A DNA stretch of 8,362 nucleotides, taken from an uncultured Hyphomicrobiales bacterium. GTDB taxonomy: Bacteria > Pseudomonadota > Alphaproteobacteria > Rhizobiales > Aestuariivirgaceae. Below are positions 6,602 to 8,362 of this stretch, one piece after another; the first letter of the stretch is position 1, and every line of letters starts with the position of its first letter. A program made the translations under genes and the position numbers. The notes under the pieces were generated by a model, which ran no database searches, was not told the DNA's origin, and saw nothing but the letters and a program-made list of their open reading frames with translations. The DNA is taken from assembly GCA_903930095.1 (NCBI GenBank), contig CAIYXE010000121.1, positions 1-8,362 on the forward strand. The letters are read 5' to 3'.

Positions 6602-7036
6602 ATGCGCAAGCGCCTGACACCGGCCGTCCTGGCCACCCTCCTCCTCACCTTCCCGCTTGCCGGCCCGGCCCTTGCCGATCTGCAGGGCATCTGGGCCATG
6701 TCCGACGGCAAGGTGACGGTCAAGGTGGATGACTGTGGCGGCAATCTCTGCGCCCGGATCGTTGACCTCAAAGAGCCCATCAGCAAGATCGACGGCAAGC
6801 CGAAGGTCGACCGTGAGAACCCCGATCCCGCCAAGCGCAATCGCCCGCTTATCGGGCTGTCGATCCTCATCGGCATGAAACCCACGGGCGACAATTTCTG
6901 GAAGGGCGCCATCTACAATCCGGACGACGGCAAGACCTACAGCGCAACCGTGCGCTACGACGGCCGCAGCATGAAGGTAAAGGGCTGCGTCGCGGGCGTT
7001 CTCTGCAAGACCAACACCTTCGTCCGCAGCAACTGA
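6602..7036 (+). CDS. Secreted DUF2147 family protein
   Basis: The 144-residue precursor has a signal peptide (1-25: MRKRLT, Leu-rich core, GPALA before Asp26). The mature part matches the DUF2147 pattern: GIWAMSDGKVTVKVDDC (29-45), CARIVDLKEP (50-59), DRENPDPAKRNRPLIGLSIL (70-89), FWKGAIYNPDDGKTYSA (99-115), then KVKGC and LCKTNTFVR near the end. Members are small periplasmic proteins of uncertain function, predicted to be beta-barrel-like. Four cysteines (45, 50, 129, 135) could form two disulfides. The ATG at 6602 has AAGGA about 9 bases upstream; the open frame extends back into eipA but without a start that gives a signal peptide. It lies 106 bp after eipA on the same strand, so the two may be cotranscribed. 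Confidence 0.85.
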   Translation: MRKRLTPAVLATLLLTFPLAGPALADLQGIWAMSDGKVTVKVDDCGGNLCARIVDLKEPISKIDGKPKVDRENPDPAKRNRPLIGLSILIGMKPTGDNFWKGAIYNPDDGKTYSATVRYDGRSMKVKGCVAGVLCKTNTFVRSN

Positions 7037-7122
7037 GGGCGTCACAACTCAGGACAAGGGCTGCGCAGCCGCTGGCGCGGCGGGCCCGGATTGGCTAGAA
7101 AGGCAGAACCGCCGGAGGCTCG

Positions 7123-7881
7123 ATGTCTGGTACCGAGACGATATTGCTGATCGTGCTGGGCTTTTCGCTTGCAAGCCTGATCGCGCTGTTCCTGAGCCGC
7201 ATGCTGTGGAGGGCGGCCGTCAAGGTCGGCGCCCGGCGTATGCAGCGGCAGGTGCCCTCCTCCCTCGTCGGGCTGCAAACAGAGCGCGACAGGCTCAGGG
7301 CCGAATATGCCATGCTGGCCCAGCGCCTGGGCGCGAGGCTGGAGGAGGCGAAGCTTCGTCTGGCGGAAAGCGTGGCCGAGGTCAGCCGCCACCGAAATCG
7401 TATCCACCATGTGGAAGTCAGCGAAACAGCGCGATCGGCCGAATTGCGCCAGCTCCGGGCCCGGGTCAGGGAGCTCGAAGCCGCCCTCGCCGACAGCACC
7501 GCGCAGGAGACGGGGCTCCGCCAGGGACTTGCCGCCCGCGAGGAGGCGTTGCAGAAGCTGCGCAAGAAGCGCGGCTATGAGGGCCACAAGTTCACGCCGC
7601 CAGCGGGCGCGGGGCCCGTCTCCCCCACCATCGACCCCGAAATCCGCCTGCGCCAGCGCATCGACCAGCTGAGCGAGATGTCAAAGGCTGCCCAACAGCC
7701 CCAGCACCCGCTCGCCGAAAGGCTCGCCGAAGCCGAGCGCCAGACCAGCGACCTCGAATCCGGCCTCCAGAAACTGGAGGCCGACTGGACCGGCACCAAC
7801 GCCCCCTCCACCACCGCCAACGTCATCCTCCTGCCAAACCGCCCCCACGACCAACAAACCGGCACCGCATCCACCACCTGA
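7123..7881 (+). CDS. Membrane-anchored coiled-coil protein of unknown function
   Basis: The 252-residue protein has one N-terminal transmembrane segment (about 6-28: ILLIVLGFSLASLIALFL), followed by a basic stretch (R30 to R42) that predicts an N-out, cytoplasmic C-terminal topology. A long coiled coil covers about 48-150 (heptads rich in Leu, Arg, Glu and Ala, e.g. LRQLRARVRELEAALADS), a second shorter one about 173-222, and then a Pro/Thr/Asn-rich tail. The block VPSSLVGLQTERDRLRAEYAM (44-64) looks like a conserved hypothetical family I recall from rhizobia, where it has no assigned function. The ATG at 7123 has GGAGG 4 bases upstream. It is the third plus-strand gene after eipA and may be another envelope protein, but with 86 bp of separation operon membership is uncertain. 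Confidence 0.8.
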   Translation: MSGTETILLIVLGFSLASLIALFLSRMLWRAAVKVGARRMQRQVPSSLVGLQTERDRLRAEYAMLAQRLGARLEEAKLRLAESVAEVSRHRNRIHHVEVSETARSAELRQLRARVRELEAALADSTAQETGLRQGLAAREEALQKLRKKRGYEGHKFTPPAGAGPVSPTIDPEIRLRQRIDQLSEMSKAAQQPQHPLAERLAEAERQTSDLESGLQKLEADWTGTNAPSTTANVILLPNRPHDQQTGTASTT

Positions 7882-8362
7882 GGCTTGATCAGGACCAAAG
7901 CTCATCCTGTAGTGAAGCATGGCTTCCCCGACAGTTGATCACGGGAGACTTGGCATGCGCATTGAGTTGATCCACCCGAACGGCCACTCAGGCGGGCGCA
8001 CTCCGTAAGGTGGGCTGTGCTGACCTCCACTTCATCGATGCAATGACAAATGATTTTTTCTCATAAAGCGATACGCAAGATCCGCAGCGAAGATAAGCCG
8101 GACGTCATCGGCTGCACCACCATGACGCCGGATCGGCCCCAATGCGGTGACCCGGCTCGCGGAAGCGGTAGAGAGTAGGTCAGTTACGCCCCGGCTGTTC
8201 AACGCGGCATGGCTTGAGCGTCTCTTCCGCATGCTGATTTTCTCTCAGGCAGCAGTGACAGAGACCCGATGCATCACGACAAGTGGTCCGGCATGCGAGT
8301 GCCAGGTGAGGGTCCGGGCGGCAGGGCCCGGTCGAATCTGAAAACTTTGTAATGACGGCTCC
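7882..8362. other. 481 bp without a convincing gene at the window's right end
   Basis: Short frames here (for example 8032-8232 minus and 8147-8341 plus) have mixed third positions unlike the GC-rich codons of the neighbouring genes and no clear ribosome-binding site. The stretch is locally AT-richer (about 8040-8095, with a T-tract at 8053-8058). TTGATC occurs three times (7885, 7935, 7967). A GC stem CCGGGC/GCCCGG lies at 8314-8331. It could be decayed coding DNA, an intergenic repeat or the leader of a gene beyond the edge; I cannot decide which. Confidence 0.4.

Noticed and set aside
8032..8232. 66-residue minus-strand frame near the right end
   Set aside because: Codon use unlike the neighbours, weak ribosome-binding site and no recognised family; kept only as part of the unassigned stretch.

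Overview
The window reads as chromosomal DNA from a GC-rich alphaproteobacterium, most likely of the Hyphomicrobiales (Rhizobiales) type. The main evidence is the group fliJ-like / ctrA / chpT / eipA (DUF1134), which belongs to the alphaproteobacterial CckA-ChpT-CtrA cell-cycle circuit. All calls come from reading the sequence and its translations; no database search was possible.

Layout. (i) 76-1743, plus strand: a fold-type IV PLP enzyme (branched-chain aminotransferase-like) followed with no gap by a small PAPS-type sulfotransferase. (ii) 1745-1822: a large two-armed inverted repeat between convergent genes, probably a bidirectional terminator and possibly a REP-type element. (iii) 1846-2885, minus strand: a FliJ-like coiled-coil protein, then a Tat-exported protein of unknown function with a Gly/Val-rich tail. 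(iv) 2886-3285: a 400-bp divergent regulatory region holding five GANTC (CcrM methylation) sites and four TTAA tetramers. (v) 3286-3996: ctrA. (vi) 4217-4858, minus strand: chpT, convergent with ctrA. (vii) 4980-5759: a CysQ-type 3'(2'),5'-bisphosphate nucleotidase, divergent from chpT. (viii) 5911-7881, plus strand: eipA (periplasmic DUF1134 protein), a secreted DUF2147 protein, and a membrane-anchored coiled-coil protein. (ix) 7882-8362: 481 bp with no convincing gene.

How the genes fit together. CtrA is the master response regulator and ChpT passes it phosphate from CckA. EipA is a cell-envelope protein reported to be under CtrA control in Brucella, and here it has a CtrA-like TTAACC half-site upstream. 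FliJ is a flagellar export chaperone, a plausible CtrA output. The sulfotransferase would release 3'-phosphoadenosine 5'-phosphate (PAP), which CysQ degrades, so there may be a secondary sulfur theme across the window. The most useful signals to follow up are the GANTC cluster, the confinement of all TTAA tetramers to the ctrA and eipA upstream regions, the apparent loss of the PLP-binding Glu in the aminotransferase homologue, and three TTA codons that all sit in the same C-TTA-GG context.
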